Assembly (NCBI RefSeq): GCF_030247185.1
Contig: NC_080572.1
Span: 124,372,928-124,436,927, forward strand
DNA length: 64,000 nt
From: Malaya genurostris
Taxonomy: Eukaryota; Arthropoda; Insecta; Diptera; Culicidae
Reading direction: 5' to 3'
Numbering within the stretch: position 1 is the first letter of the stretch; each line of letters starts with the position of its first letter. A model generated the notes under the pieces. That model saw only the letters and a list, made by a program, of their open reading frames with translations. It did no database searches and was not told where the DNA came from. This document shows positions 10,834 to 22,382 of this stretch, piece after piece. Position numbers and translations under genes: made by a program.

Positions 10834-10841
10834 GTACAGAC

Positions 10842-11115
10842 TAGTGCTGTCAACTGTTTTTTTCCAAAAATCTGTATTTGGCGGAAAAATCTATCTGTAC
10901 AATATCTTTCTCGAAAAATCAAACATCGGTTTAGTGCGGAAACAGATTTTGCGACCAAAAAAAAGGTCGCTCGACCTGATTTACCCCTATGGAATCCAAT
11001 GCAAAAAATTTGAAAATTGGTGTTTATCTGTATGAAAATTGGAATATCGGTATTTTGAGAGAGCATATCTGTATTCCTGTATCGAGTCCAAAAATCGGTA
11101 TAGTTGGCAGCGCTG
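10842..11115. mobile_element. hAT-type MITE (274 bp)
   Basis: The ends are TAGTGCTGTCAACT and, inverted, CAGCGCTGCCAACT, matching the hAT consensus YARNG start. Flanking 8-bp duplications are GTACAGAC (10834-10841) and GTACACAC (11116-11123), with one mismatch. There is no coding capacity; the open frames across it are by chance. Confidence 0.65.
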
Positions 11116-11201
11116 GTACACACCCGTTCAATGTACACGCTTATTTGTGGCTACCCAAAATTGAGTCAAAAGCTACCCAATTTCGCAAAAACTATGCCTA
11201 G

Positions 11202-12396
11202 TAGGGTGGGACAAAAAATTGATATCAACTCCACCAAACTTTTCGTGTTCCTTTTGGGTCCCATAAGCATCATGCAAAATTTTAGCTCGATCGGAGAAAC
11301 TATATTTTCGCGCCCACGGTTCAAACTTTGTATGGGATTTAGTATGGAGAAATTCATTTTTAACAAAAAAATCGGCTGGACATCAACCTATGAATTTTAA
11401 AAACCAGCGCATATGATATTTTCGTAGGAAATTTATCGAGGAAGAAAACATTAGAAGACAGCAAAACAATACGACATTTGTAGAAAAAGTTATTAAAGGA
11501 AAACCGACACAAGGTCCGAACAATGGCTCACTCCCTAATATATCTAGCACCACTGCTGCTAGTGGTGGTAATATGATTGTGCTTTCTTTTATTATGCTAT
11601 AACGGTTGATTTTAGTTGTTTGATGTCTTCACCAAAGTTTCTCAGCTGAGTATGAGGACTACTTTTAAGTGACAAGTCATGTTCCAAAACTCACTGTAAA
11701 GACACAAAAAGTCTAGCTTTATAATTTGAAGAAATAGGTATTTGGAACCTTCTACAATATTTTAGATAAACTCAAATCCAAAAACTTTGCGGAATGTATA
11801 AACTCTCTATCTCTTATAGTTTAGAAGATATAGATGGTACTATTTTATGCAAACAAAAACACAATTTACATGACGTTTTGTGTCTTTACTGTAGGGTTTG
11901 GAGCATGGTTTGTCACTTAAAAATAATCTTTATACTCTGCTGAGTAACTATCGTGAACAAACGGATAAACCGTTATAGCATATTAAAGGGAAGTCACATC
12001 ATGTTACTTTCACTAGCAACAGTGGTGCTAGATATATTAAGGAATGAGCCATTGTTCAGACCTTGTGTCGGTTTTTCTTTAATAACTTTTTATACAAATG
12101 TCGGATTGTTTTGCGGTCTTCTAAAGATATCTTCCTTGTTAAATTTCCTACGAAAATATCATATGCGCTGATTTTTAGAGTTCATAGGTTCATCTCCAGC
12201 CGATTTTTTTGTTAAAAGTGAATTTCTCCATACTAAATCCCATACAAACTTTAAACCGTGGGCGCGAAAATATAGTTTCTCCAATCGGGCTAAAATTTTG
12301 CATGGTGCTTTAGGGACCCAAAAGGAAAACTAAAAGTTTGGTGGAGCGAGAAAATAAACATTTTCATCTTTTCCCATACAACCTTGTCCCACCCTA
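11202..12396. mobile_element. hAT-like foldback element with ~0.5 kb inverted arms
   Basis: Ends are TAGGGTGGGACAA and its inverse. The 8-bp flanks ATGCCTAG (11194-11201) and ATGCCTAC (12397-12404) are a hAT-like duplication with one mismatch. The two arms (about 11202-11720 and 11880-12396) are inverted copies at roughly 90% by eye, sharing CTCCACCAAACTTTT, TTTTGGGTCCC and GAGAAACTATATTTTCGCGC. No transposase is present. Confidence 0.75.
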
Positions 12397-12597
12397 ATGC
12401 CTACCCAAAATTGAGTAGAATAGGTATCACGCAATTTTGGGTAAATACGTTTTTCGCAAAATTTGAGTAGAAATTACTCGTTTTTGTTGATACTTGTAAG
12501 CGAGTGGAAATTACTCATTTTTCATTGAATATGGATAGATTTTACGTTTCTATGATTTCTCAACAACTAAACAGAAAATTCATAGTTTTACAAATTT

Positions 12598-13053
12598 TCA
12601 TTTAATTTCAGACGCAGTATTGTCTTCAAATTGTTCAGTTTTATGAAATAATTTCAGTTTTCTCATAAGTAGAGCTTTTAATGACTCCTCAAGCACTCCG
12701 GCAATTTTATTCACCGTTTTGAGAGCTGTATGTTTTTTCGTTTTGTAAATTACAATGGATATAACATCGTGAAGCATTTTCACTCGTGTTGGAATTTGAA
12801 TGCCGAAGACGCATCACAAACTAGATGCGGTACTCTATTTGCAGATACCAAGTAATCAGTCAGGTTCTGAAAAATCATGTAATTGATTGAATAGAGCCTA
12901 GTGGATTGAGAATTTCGTCTTAATACCTGAGTCCACTGTATAACCGGAGAAAATAGTAGCTTCTCTGGAAAATTCCAAGTCTCCGATCCGGATTTGTTGA
13001 TCCCTTTTTTAGACAAACTTGCAAAAATACAGAGAAATCCTCGCAGAAGCACT
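12598..13053 (-). other. Unassigned exon-like frames
   Basis: A minus-strand segment starts after a good acceptor (CTTCTACACAG, exon from 13053) and reaches a donor (CTCAG|GTATTAAG near 12926). A further acceptor (ATTTTTCAG) precedes an open frame, and a 61-codon frame at 12783-12598 is rich in K, L and E. No domain was recognised. It lies within the ACTCA-rich repeat between 11.1 and 15.8 kb and may belong to that element's own spliced gene or to a host gene interrupted by insertions. Confidence 0.25.
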
Positions 13054-13201
13054 GTGTAGAAGAAATTAAAATTAGTTTACATTTTTTTCAATAATTACTG
13101 TGAGTATATCTAGTTAAAGACGAAATGGATTAAATAACACTGATAAAATTTGAGTATGACGACATATAGCTTATAATATTATATATAAGAATTAGACTAT
13201 A

Positions 13202-14493
13202 ACAGTTCGGCTGAAAAGTTCGTATCGTTTAATAGAAACACACATTTTTTGGCCAAAATTCGTTTTTATTATTCAACATAATTGCCATCAGAGGCGATAC
13301 AGCGATTATAGCGATCTTCCAACTTTTCGATACAATTTTTTTGTAGTACGATTTGTCCTTTGCCTCAAAATAGACCTCAGTTTCAGCGATTACCTCTTCA
13401 TTGCTTCTAAATTTTTTACCAGCGAGCATTCTCTTGAGGTCTGAGAACAGGAAAAAGTCACTGGGGGCCAAATCTGGAGAATACGGTGGATGAGGGAGCA
13501 ATTCGAAGCCCAATTCGTTCAATTTTAGCATGGTTTTCATCGACTTGTGACACGGTGCATTGTCTTGATGAAACAAAACTTTTTTCTTCTTCAAATGAGG
13601 CCGTTTTTTTAAATTTCGTCCTTCAAACGCTCTAATAACGCTATATAATAGTCACTGTTGATGGTTTTTCCCTTTTCAAGGTAGTCGATGAAAATTATAC
13701 CATGCGAATCCCAAAATACAGACGCCATAACCTTACCGGCCGATTGTTGAGTCTTTCCACGCTTTGGGTTCGGTTCATCGCGTGCAGTCCACTGAGCTGA
13801 TTGTCGATTGGACTCCGGAGTGAAGTGATGGAGCCATGTTTCATCCATTGCTATATATCGACGAAAAAAATCGGTTTTATTTCGATATAACAGCTCCAAA
13901 CACTGCTCAGAATCATCAATTCGTTGTTGTTTTTGATCGATTGTGAGCTCACGCGGCACCCATTTTGCACAAAGCTTTCTCATATCCAAATATTCGTGAA
14001 TAATATGTCCAACACGTTCCTTTGATATCTTTAGGGTGTCAGCTATCTCGATCAACTTCACTTTACGGTCATTGAAAATGATTTTGTGGATTTTTTCACG
14101 ATTTCATCGGTAACAGCCTCTTTTGGACGTCCACTGCGTTCATCGTCTTCGGTGCTCATATGACCAGTACGAAATTTTGCAAACCACTTACGAATTGTTG
14201 CTTCGCCCGGTGTAGAGTCTGGATAACACTCATCAAGCCATTTTTTGGTATCGGCGGCACTTTTTTTCATCAAAAAGTAGTGTTTCATCAACACACGAAA
14301 TTCCTTTTTTCCATTTTTATCACAATAACAAAAGTAGCTTCACTCAAAATGCAATATCTCACAAACTTATAATCAGACAGCTGTCAAATTTATACATGTA
14401 TCTTTTGAAGGTTGGTACTAACTAGAAATGGTATGGATTTAATTCTAGTGGCGCCCTCTCGTAGAAACGATACGAACTTTTCAGCCGATCTGT
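13202..14493 (-). mobile_element. Full-length DD34D mariner element
   Basis: Terminal inverted repeats of about 28 bp (ACAGTTCGGCTGAAAAGTTC at left, ACAGATCGGCTGAAAAGTTC inverted at right) are flanked by the TA target (13200-13201, 14494-14495). Length is 1292 bp, as expected for mariner. It contains one transposase gene on the minus strand. Confidence 0.9.
13229..14294 (-). pseudogene. Mariner transposase, frameshifted
   Basis: A DDE-superfamily cut-and-paste transposase. Three frame segments (14294-14058, 14061-13609, 13594-13229) give, in order: the helix-turn-helix region (GEATIRKWFAKF, DDERSGRP), the WVPREL linker, first Asp in AMDETWLHHF, second Asp in FHQDNAPCH, and third Asp in YSPDLAPSDFFLF. 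Exactly 34 residues lie between the second and third Asp, so this is DD34D mariner. All three catalytic residues persist, but frameshifts lie near 14100, in an A-run near 13600 and near 13335, so the protein cannot be made. The A-run frameshift is shared with the copy at 57003-57606, so it predates their separation. Confidence 0.85.
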
Positions 14494-14790
14494 TACATTA
14501 TTTTTAAACCGACTATTTGCGATTTCTCAATTACAAAAGTTATATAACAAATAATTTCGTACCATCTTTTTCCAATATTGAGTTCGGTATCGAATCTTCT
14601 GTATTCTCATGTCACGCTATACGGCGGAATTTTTTCAACTCTGGGGGTGCACTTTTAATAATGTTACGCACTCGATATATATCCAGAGTGGGGTCCAGAA
14701 GGAAGCAGACTGAAATAATCAAACATAAAAATAGGAAAAATCAAATTCGGAATCATAAAACAGATGATCGTTTTCAAAACACAAAATGCT

Positions 14791-15049
14791 TTATAGAATT
14801 ATGTTCTTTTGTATCCATAGCCCAAGATATTATATTTTTTGCACTGGTTTTGATTCTGTGCTTTGATGACGTATGGATCCGGAACATTTTATCATCCCTC
14901 GGCATCATTTCCGAGCAATCACGCATAGGGCATTGAAAAACTGATTTTTATTTCACAATATAGAAATGCACTGTATAATGTAAACTTTGTACTTACCAAC
15001 TAGAGCCTGATACGACTCACTGTCCACTAGATCTCTGATTTTTTCCATT
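14791..15049 (-). other. Unassigned two-exon fragment with C2H2-like finger
   Basis: An ATG at 15049 begins MEKIRDLVDSESYQALVG, ending at a strong donor (G|GTAAGT near 14997). After an acceptor near 14935 the phase-compatible frame gives FQCPMRDCSEMM and HTSSKHRIK, a C-x4-C ... H-x5-H arrangement. No family was recognised. It sits beside ACTCA repeats and the mariner insertion, so the gene may be part of a larger element or a disrupted host gene. Confidence 0.3.
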
Positions 15050-15089
15050 TTGAGCAACTTTAAATCATCAAAATTTCAAACATGAAAAT

Positions 15090-15385
15090 GTCGGATGAAG
15101 CTAATTCTACTCAGTGAAAGTTTTATATTTTACTCATTTTTTGACAGCTGGTCAAAGTTTTCGAAAATGAGTACTTTTGATTCACTCACTGTGTACCCAC
15201 ATATAAGCGTGTACAATTTCACTCACTTTTGTTAAAAGTGGAACTACTCTATAGTGAGTAAAGTTTGTTTACTCACTTTTGAGTAAATATGGTATTTGTC
15301 AAATTCTGAGTAACATTTACTCAGTGCTACAAATCGGAAAATTAGCTCGAGTGAGTGAATATTACTCAACATAATTCGAATTGAA
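15090..15385. repeat. ACTCA/GAGTAA-rich repeat cluster
   Basis: At least ten copies of ACTCA(C/T) or its inverse lie in about 300 bp, for example TTTACTCACTTTTGAGTAAA. Similar sequence occurs at 12460-12530 and 15730-15750. GTACACGCTTAT at 11131-11142 is inverted at 15205-15216. This looks like the terminal region of a DNA element of unknown class. Confidence 0.45.
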
Positions 15386-15423
15386 TAAGGAATTCTTTGC
15401 TTTAAACAAATTCTGACTCACTT

Positions 15424-15706
15424 CCATCCAACGAATGAAGGGAGCCGCTACCTGTTCATCGGTCATTGGAAAGGATCCGTCTGCCTTCCTACGTTGCCCA
15501 CGTACTGGCATTTTGTACAGCATTCGTAGGATTCTTATATAGAAAAATAAATAAAATACTTGCTATATGACTGAACACTTTCTTACCGTCTTCAACCTGC
15601 GCGAATTGCTTTGAGGTGTATAGTAAGGATTTCGATAATGTGCTTTTATAATCTGGTTCCGCCTCCGACAAATTTTCACACAACGTTTTTAAAACACTGT
15701 GAGTAA
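15424..15706 (-). other. Two unassigned exon-like segments
   Basis: The first segment (about 15706-15597) starts after TTTTACTCACAG and ends at GACG|GTAAGA. The second (about 15532-15424) follows CTATATAAG and ends at GAA|GTGAGT, encoding a basic start and DEQVAAPFIRWME. Splice signals are good, but the phases between them do not join cleanly. No family was recognised. Confidence 0.25.
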
Positions 15707-15749
15707 AACTTGTTGTCAATTTAAAAACTGAGTAGAAGTTACTCAGTCT

Positions 15750-16836
15750 TCAGGGCTCTTTTGAAGAATCCAAAAACTAAAGAATTAAAATAATTTACAA
15801 CAAAATTTATATCCATTTATTGGAGCAGTAAAAAGCCCCCTTGAGCTGACTGTTATACCAGTACACTTTTAATCAATACGTTACAAATCGATGATGTAAC
15901 TAAACTGTAAACGGTGGCGCGGTCTGGTTGCTATACAGTTTACCCCACTAATGTAAGCCATAATGATTTTTTAAAGTTTATAAACACACTTAGAAAAAAA
16001 AACCGTGCTTTAAATAAAATCTTACCTATAAAATTTTTCATTTTTCAGTTTATTCAAAACATATTTGGACATCATATAAAAACTTAGGTATCTTTTTCTG
16101 ATGTGGTTTCTATGCTGATTTTATTTTAAGGTAATCAAAGACAGAATGTGAACAAACTAAAGCTTGAAATCTGAAATCCCAATATGGGTTAGTCAAATTA
16201 TGCTTATAATCTAACCGTGCATTAACCACTCAAATTTAATATTAAAACCGAAGTAAATAGACACAGTAACATAATAGTAATTCCATATTTTACGGATCGC
16301 ACTATTATGTCGATTTCGACGTGTTGTATCCTAGTTAGCAGTAGAAATTTCAATTTATAGAAATATGTTAGATCTACACTTTTAAATCCGATACTCGATC
16401 TTTTTCGCCGAAACTTCGCACACTAATTTGCGACTTAATTAGACAGTAAATAACAATTAAGGTTTATCCGCACTATGCCCACCCGACTTTTTATCTGCTT
16501 CGGCTATGGCTGAGCTGCAGACCTTTATCCCGAAAACAGCGTTTGCCGAGATTTCGAACAGTGGATGTATTACCAAGATTTTACTTGGCTTAGTAAATTT
16601 TAACACTTTGTTTTTAACAAAATGAATGTTATGCTATTTTCATTACACATAAACGGAACTCCCAAAAAACCGCGTTAATGGGAACATTCTCTTCCATTGT
16701 TTTGACCGATTCTTTCTCAATAGTTCACTATATATGACAAAAGAAAAAAAAAACAACGGGAAACAAATGTATTTTTGAATTGTACAAAATGTATACATTG
16801 AGATTTGTAATTTGATTTGTAATATTAGTAATCAAT
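15750..16836. other. Intergenic, nothing firm
   Basis: AT-rich. At 16548-16565 a short match (GTTTGCCGAGATTTCGAACA) to the TCGGCA repeat family is seen. No gene is supported. Confidence 0.4.
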
Positions 16837-16942
16837 TTATCCGTTGTGAGATTTTTGCTGCATAATTGGAATGTACTTCTCGCTTGGGCGGTATTTCCAT
16901 CGGGAACACAGTTCGGTTATCTCAGACTCGTTGAAGCCAACC
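16837..16942 (-). CDS. Terminal exon of an unrecognised gene
   Basis: After a good acceptor (TTTTCTTATTAG) a 106-nt exon encodes VGFNESEITELCSRWKYRPS, then EKYIPIMQQ, and ends in TAA. Composition (amphipathic, W/Y/R-rich) looks like a genuine protein C-terminus. The exon enters in phase 2 (one base completes a codon). The exon candidate at 17988-18183 ends in phase 0, so at least one exon between or elsewhere would be needed to connect them. The family was not identified. Confidence 0.45.
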
Positions 16943-17987
16943 CTAATAAGAAAAGTTATACAATTAGTTTCCTTACAATGTCAAAGAATTGACATTAACA
17001 AAATCAGAAGCGCAATACACACCGAATCAAAATGACGTAAGTATGATAATTGTAGAGGTTTTTGACAATATGTGCAGAATAATTGAATAGAACCAAGAAA
17101 CAAAGTACGATCAGTTAAACGAAGATATTAAAGACACACTATACCTGATCAAAGGTTTTCTAATACCTTACAATCATTAGATAGTATGAGTTAGAAAAAT
17201 CCTGTCCAAGTAGACCCTCCACCAAGCAACCATACAACAATAACTCACCATTAATATGTCAGGTATTGCAATCTAAGCTGAATTGGAGAATTCAGTATAG
17301 TGGACATATCGGACTAATTTGGTTCAAAATGTAGTACTTCTCCTCCTGTCGGCATTGATTATAAGCCACTAAAACTTACAAATTACGATTATGTTGAATT
17401 TGGAATCTTACTTCAATTTAACAAAATATGTTTACTTCACTAGCAAAGTGTACAGGTTTGAAGAGAAATATTCACGTACGACTAGTATTTGGAGTATTTA
17501 CTTACAAACAGGGTGTAAAATAAGTGGGTTGGAACTGAAAATACTGATTTTTTATTTTATATGGGTATACAGTATATACAGAACTCTGAGAGGGAAATGA
17601 TTTTCCAATTAAAGTTAAAATTCAAAGACTAGATGAAATAAGTAGAGGAAAGAACTAGCTCACTTGCAGAGTTTCAAAATTATAGAACCAACGTCGCCTC
17701 TTCTACCGAAATGCTTTGAAATATCGAATATTTCAAAGTCTATGCTTAGATCAAAATTAGTCTGCAATTCAAAACATTTAAAACTTAGTATTGTATGTAT
17801 TCAGTCTAAGGCTAATAAAGCTATCATCTCTGAAAAATCGACCTGTGTCGGAGTTTTCGAATACTGAATTCACATTATCAAGCATTTGTTCGTATGATGC
17901 TACTTAAATCTAACCATAGACAATAGATTTTGCTGTTATGTAGTACTTCAGAAACCCATTCAATGGCCGAATAAACATATCTTTTAC
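16943..17987. other. Intron or intergenic, nothing firm
   Basis: AT-rich sequence between two minus-strand exon candidates. A small plus-strand frame at 17391-17600 shows no domain. Confidence 0.35.
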
Positions 17988-18183
17988 CAAATTTCTCGAT
18001 ATTAAGTTCAGTGACTCCTGTTTCAGTTGCTGTCTGTTGTCGTTACCATAAATGCTTTTATCGAAGGACCGTTTGATTGAGTTTTCGGGGTAGTAAAATT
18101 TTGGGCGGATGTAAGGTAACACGTACTGGTTCGATGTATAATACTGCAATGGACATAAGTCCGGTGAGCTTACGATCTCGTTG
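17988..18183 (-). CDS. Exon candidate of an unrecognised gene
   Basis: The acceptor AAATTTCAG precedes an open segment rich in Y, N, P and S (QYYTSNQYVLPYIRPKFYYP, then KRSFDKSIYG) that can end at a donor TTG|GTAAAAG, or continue to a stop at 17910. The compositional bias looks like real coding sequence. The dibasic KR site followed by a short peptide could suggest a secreted precursor, but no signal peptide is attached. Function unknown. Confidence 0.35.
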
Positions 18184-18489
18184 CTGAAATTTAGTAAATC
18201 ATGTATTAGATGCTTCAATTACATTCGAATGATTCATGGTTAGCAGTGAATTGGGGTCGTGTCTGCCATCTAAGGTAGACTATTTTGTTCCAAAAATAAA
18301 TTATTTCAGTTTGTTCTTTGGAAAGAAAATGTTTAATATAGTTTATGATTTTCAAAATGGATGATTATAGAGTAAAATTAAAAATGTATCTGTATTAGAC
18401 AAAGTGAATACTATCAGAATTCTATCATGACAACGCTCGGTCCACTTTGGATTCAAATGAAATGACTTCCGATTTAACAGGTTTCAATC

Positions 18490-18620
18490 TCTTTTTCCTA
18501 TTGTTCCGATTATAGAGGTTTGAGCCTTAAGATCGCTCGTGTCTTCGGACCAAAGACACTCTGGCCCTATGTTCGGACTTAGGAATCGAAACCAGGTGAG
18601 CTTCATGAAAGACATGGACT
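18490..18620 (-). mobile_element. Possible SINE fragment
   Basis: The minus strand has a tRNA-like B box (CTGGTTTCGATTCC) followed by a body with TAAGTCCGAACATAGGGCC. The A box is not clear and no duplication was found. Weak evidence. Confidence 0.25.
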
Positions 18621-18984
18621 CATACATCACCCGTACCCAAGATTCCAATCTCATTTCATTCACACGTTCGAATTCTATTTCATCCGCCTTCTAGTCCCGT
18701 ATCTATAAAGTGATAGTTTTTTTTTTGTTAAAACATTAATTCACTGTGACGACGCTAGAAACGTTATAGTTCTACTAAACTGGGCCTAAAACTTTTCATG
18801 GACGACTACTACTTTCCGGACAAACTGATACAAGAATACCAGGCACGTACCCAGAGGGGGTCCCAAGGGACCCAGGCCCTTCCTGAAATCGAATACTTTC
18901 ATCGATTGGTTTGATTTATACTGTTTACACATTCAGTTTTCATACATATTATAAACTTTATTAAATCCAGCGACTGGTGGAATT

Positions 18985-19735
18985 GTGTCTTAACTACTGG
19001 TGATATAAAAAATTCAGCAAGTGTGATAAACAAGGGGGGGTCAGGAAAAATTCATATAACTTGACAAGGAGGGGTCATGAAAAATTACATATAACTTGAC
19101 TAAAATCGATATTTTTGAAGATCTTAGAAACTTTTTGCATACCGTAGATATGATTTTATAGGGGATGGATGTAGCAAGTGCATTTTAAAAGGGGGGTGTA
19201 ATGTTTGTAATGACATAACTTCGAAACTACTTAACGGATTCCTGTCAAACCTGGCACATGTGCATCTTGCTATTCAGAGATGGTTATAAGAATATTTCCA
19301 TGGGGGAGGAAGCGTAGCAAGTGTCCTCAACAAAAGTGGTCATAAAAAAATTTATCTAATTTGACGACACTTTTTGCACAACTTAGAAATTAATGTTGTT
19401 TGGAGCGGCATAGCTCCGGAACTATTACACGAATTGATATAAAATTTTTCACAATTATTTCTTTCTCTTCAGAAATAGTCATAAAAATATTTTTATTGGG
19501 GAGGAAGCGTAGCAAGTATCATTAACAGGCTATGAAAAAATTTATAAAATTTGACAAGAATCGAATTTTTTTTAAGATCATGCAAACATTTTCCATAACT
19601 TAGATATGATATATATGGGGGAGGATGTAGCAAGTTCCTTTAAAAAGGGGGATGTAACGGCATAACTCCGAAACTACTGAACGGTTTGCTATCACACTTG
19701 ACATTGATGCTTTTTGCTCTTCTGAGATAGTATTG
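18985..19735. repeat. Degenerate tandem repeat, units of ~120-190 bp
   Basis: GGGGGAGGA(AGC/T)GTAGCAAGT recurs near 19158, 19304, 19497 and 19616. Between the copies lie CATAACTCCGAAACTACT-type blocks (near 19205, 19411, 19664) and CTTCAGAAATAGTCATAA-type blocks. Spacing varies, so the array is old. Confidence 0.6.
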
Positions 19736-21441
19736 CCAACAGTTGAATAAGTATTTGAATAAGTATTTTTTTATAACGACAATTTTTTTCCTTTAATTTT
19801 GCAGTTTTGATAATTTATGAAACATATTGCAGTATTGCTCTAATTTGCTAGCTATGCCCTTTAGCAAATGGAAAATAAAACGAGAATAAGGTCGATTTTT
19901 TAAATATGTTTTAAATCGTAACCACAAAAACAATAATTCTTTCCATTAATTTACTAAATCACTTTCGAAACAAACATACCAATACGTCTAGAAATCTTAC
20001 AGTTTCTTTTTTCATAAGAAAAATATGCTTTTAACCACTTTCTTCACATATGTATGATTCAAATAACAACCCTAAATTTTTAACTGGTTTGCCAAAAAAA
20101 GCAAGCATTTGCACAACTGTGACTCTAAAGAGTCGAACAACAAATTACGTTTTGATTTAGTGTTCTAAATGTGCCGTGCAAGGGCATCCTCATGTTTTAC
20201 GACCTGCAAACGATCTCCGATAAGACAACACAATCTGCAATGTTCGTCGCTCCCATGCCCTTCTGCTCAATGACAATGATCACCAGTTCACTCGCTGACT
20301 GACCGGCAGTCACTTTGATTAACGGTTTTTGGATTTTTCGACTTCATTTTTCCACCAAAATATGCACTGACGAAGTGTTTATCATGCAGCGAATAGCAAG
20401 GTAACGCATCAGCGTTAAAGATTGTTACATTAGTAAAGGTGTCCGTTAAGAGTCCATGAACTTCACACGCAACTTATTTTAGATAATTATCCAAAGCCAG
20501 AGTGGAGACGATTGTCAAGAGATATAATGATCAGAATTGTCGAAGCAGGGTAGATGCAGAAGTGCATGACAGACGTATCTAGTAATGGCTAACCGAACTA
20601 TTCAAACTTATTCCGTCGACAAACGACGCGGTCATTTACGCTCATCTGCACCTTCAGATTGTTAGGGTGGTTCTTGCTAGTTTTTATTTAGGATGTATGG
20701 ATATGGACCAATATGTATTAATTTGTTGTTTGGTTAAGGATGACTAATTGACGATTTTATTGTGCTCAGCCTATCAATGTATGTTGTGAAACCTGCAGAT
20801 TTCTGCGAATTTCAAACAAATTGGATTTGAATATAAATTGGATGCATCTAAGTGCTCTAGATCTACTCAGATTACCCAGAATTTGAATTCTAATTTCGAA
20901 TCATTAGTGAAAATTTCTTCTGTGTAATTTCTTTTTATACTTTCAAAAAAAATAACCTAATAAAAAGTTGCAATACATTGTCAAACAAAGTAAGTATTTT
21001 TTCGAAGTTCTTCTTGCGATTTCCGTATTGAAATTTTATATCACTTAATATCAATATATTTTCGCAGTGCAAAATAAACCTAAATAACTTTCTATCTTTG
21101 AAAACGGGCCTCAGTTTTAATTGAATTTAACTAATCGACAAAAAAAATTCGACTGTCAAATTTTAACTAAAAGTTCAACTAGTTCACGGCCTTTGAGAAG
21201 TTTTTTAAATATAATAGCGAGTTCATGTTTGCACCTAAAAGGGTGCAAATTGACGATAGCAGTTGCTGCGAAATACATAAACTAGTCAAAACTAGTTCAC
21301 AAGCAACTTAGTGAAAAGCTATAAAAACAGTCGATAATGTCAATAATTTTCCTAATCGCAAGAGCGCAAATAATATTTCAAAATATAACAAAAGAATGTT
21401 TGCAGTGTTTCCAAATGACCCAGCCGAATTCTACACACTTA
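19736..21441. other. Intergenic, nothing firm
   Basis: A more GC-rich patch at 20160-20420 has a 48-codon minus frame without a recognised domain. The remainder is AT-rich, with no repeat family recognised. Confidence 0.35.
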
Positions 21442-22380
21442 CAGGGTCCGGCACTCGAAGTGTAACCAACTTCAGACCGCTCGCGCAGCTGACGCACGGG
21501 CATCAGCTCTCTAGAAATTTGCTAAATGACAGTTCGGAGTTGTATTGTTTACAAGCGCAAGAAAGCATTTTGCCAAAAGTGAACGCGAAAAAAAAATCTT
21601 GACTTGAGAGAGCGAAGGAGTTGCTTCGTTTGGCCGAAAGCGGTCAATTTCCGAACATTGTATTTTCTGACGAGAAAATTTTTCCAATTGAGCAATTCGT
21701 AAACTCTCAAAACGATAGGGTTTACTTGACCGACCGTTCATACGAGTATTTGAGTCATCGATTGGCCACCAGGAGGCAGCACCCGCAACAGATAATGGTT
21801 TGGGCCGCTGTAACCGCAGATGGGCGCTCTCCAATCGTTTTCATCGAGCCTGGCGTCAAAGTAAATGCGACATATTATCGGGTATTCTGGAGGTTGCTTT
21901 GAAGCCGTGGGCATACAAACATTTCGGTGGCAGACCATGGACGTTTCAGCAGGACTCGGCACCGTCTCACAAAGCTCGAGTGAACCAAGAATGGCTGAAA
22001 AACAACGTTCCGAACTTCATCACGTCCACACAATGGCTCTCGAATTCACCAGATGCGAATCCAATGGATTATTCTCTTTGGGCCATTTTGGAGAGCAAAG
22101 TCCGAACTAAAAGATACACCAGTCTCGAGGCGCTGAAAAAAGTTATTGTCCGCGAGTGGGCCAAAATACACCTGCAAGTCACATTCGGGCAGCTTGCGAT
22201 TCGTTTTTTGACCGTCTCAAGGCCATAGTCAAGGCAAAAGGTGGTCATATCGAGCAAAAGTGAATTGATTCTGAATTTTGTATCATTTTACACATTTTGT
22301 ACTTTGAATTAAGTAAAAGTAATTTTCCAAACTGAATTTATGGCCTTTTTAATTGGTTACACTTCGAGTGCCGGACCCTG
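21442..22380 (+). mobile_element. DD37D Tc1/mariner-superfamily element, internally deleted
   Basis: The 27-bp inverted ends CAGGGTCCGGCACTCGAAGT... are near perfect and flanked by TA (21440-21441, 22381-22382). The element is 939 bp, short of the usual 1.3 kb, because the DNA-binding domain of the transposase is missing. Relatives of the DD37D/DD37E branch are known from mosquitoes. Confidence 0.85.
21606..22228 (+). pseudogene. DD37D transposase catalytic domain, frameshifted
   Basis: The frame starting ERAKELLRLAESGQFPNIVF gives the first Asp in FSDEKIF. After a frame change near 21890 the next frame gives the second Asp in FQQDSAPSH and the third in SPDANPMDYSLWAILE. I count 37 residues between the second and third Asp. 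The catalytic triad survives but the N-terminal helix-turn-helix domain is deleted and the frame is broken. Ends remain intact, so trans-mobilisation would still be possible. Confidence 0.8.
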
Positions 22381-22382
22381 TA

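Noticed and set aside
10725..11138. 137-codon minus-strand open frame
   Set aside because: It spans a hAT MITE with inverted ends and an 8-bp duplication, has no domain or splice support, and is compositionally like translated AT-rich repeat.
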